Below the pieces are notes generated by a model. The model worked only from the letters and a program-made list of their open reading frames with translations. It ran no database searches and had not been told where the DNA came from. From positions 19,620 to 39,994 of the forward strand of contig KV425652.1 in assembly GCA_001632425.1 (NCBI GenBank): a stretch of 20,375 nt of DNA, written 5' to 3'. The position numbers and the translations under genes were made by a program. The stretch is from Neolentinus lepideus HHB14362 ss-1. Its lineage: Eukaryota; Basidiomycota; Agaricomycetes; Gloeophyllales; Gloeophyllaceae. Each line of letters opens with the position of its first letter. Within the stretch, counting starts at the first letter, position 1. Below, piece by piece: positions 20,283 through 20,375 of this stretch.

Positions 20283-20375
20283 CAGTGACTCACAAAAGTA
20301 TGGAACCACCCTTTTTGACCACATATTTCTGTGATAACTCGGCACAGACTCAATATTTTTTCTTGGTGTAAACAT
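20283..20375. mobile_element. Terminal part of a Tc1/mariner-like transposon (TIR), truncated by window end
   Basis: CAGTGACTCACAAAAGTATGG begins at 20283 immediately after a TA (20281-20282), the target site used by Tc1/mariner elements. CAGTG..TCA..AAAGTAT is the typical start of their terminal inverted repeats. The sequence then runs AT-rich to the window end without a gene. Only one end is visible, so the inverted partner and transposase cannot be checked here. An ORF crossing this boundary on the minus strand is therefore unlikely to be real in its first third. Confidence 0.55.

Overview
The window reads as nuclear DNA of a filamentous fungus, most likely a basidiomycete (Agaricomycetes-like). 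Genes lie on both strands and are split by many short GT..AG introns of about 40-110 nt (most 50-60). Intergenic gaps run from several hundred bases to about 1.7 kb. One gene is a GPI-type GH16 beta-glucanase of a kind common in basidiomycetes. There are no bacterial operons or ribosome-binding sites. Every exon model here was assembled by hand from splice signals and reading-frame continuity, without database searches.

Layout from left to right. 1-1517: no supported gene, but three direct copies of an 11-13 bp motif. 1518-2457 (+): four-exon C2H2 zinc-finger protein with three fingers. 3210-4760 (+): eight-exon secreted GH16 endo-beta-1,3(4)-glucanase with a GPI-type tail. 5265-6653 (-): six-exon multi-pass membrane protein broken by an apparent one-base frameshift. 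7574-7614: a TATA box beside a perfect hairpin. 8193-10953 (-): gene A, about 905 aa, with an N-terminal beta-rich/glycine-rich region, long helices and a C-terminal beta domain. 11645-11751 (-): intron-containing tRNA-Gly(CCC). 12376-13803 (-): gene B, 475 aa, with a Nif11-like N-terminus, one membrane segment and a charged coiled-coil tail. 14295-15989 (+): gene C, about 544 aa, resembling the P47/TULIP-type proteins known from clostridial orfX-p47 loci. 17708-19094 (+): tail-anchored protein, possibly a Pex26/Pex15-like peroxin. 19558-20159 (-): small two-exon gene of unknown function. 20283-end: apparent terminal repeat of a Tc1/mariner-like transposon running out of the window.

The most unusual stretch is 8193-15989. 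Genes A, B and C are three large, nearly intron-free proteins that I cannot place in ordinary fungal housekeeping families. Their architectures (glycine-rich beta region plus helical bundle plus beta-sandwich; Nif11-like plus TM plus coiled coil; P47/TULIP-like) recall bacterial accessory proteins. B and C start about 490 bp apart from opposite strands, so they may share a regulatory region. I propose, as inference only, that they form a functional neighbourhood with lipid-binding, membrane-associated or toxin-like roles. The other genes look like unrelated fungal genes: cell-wall remodelling, transcription and organelle membrane functions.
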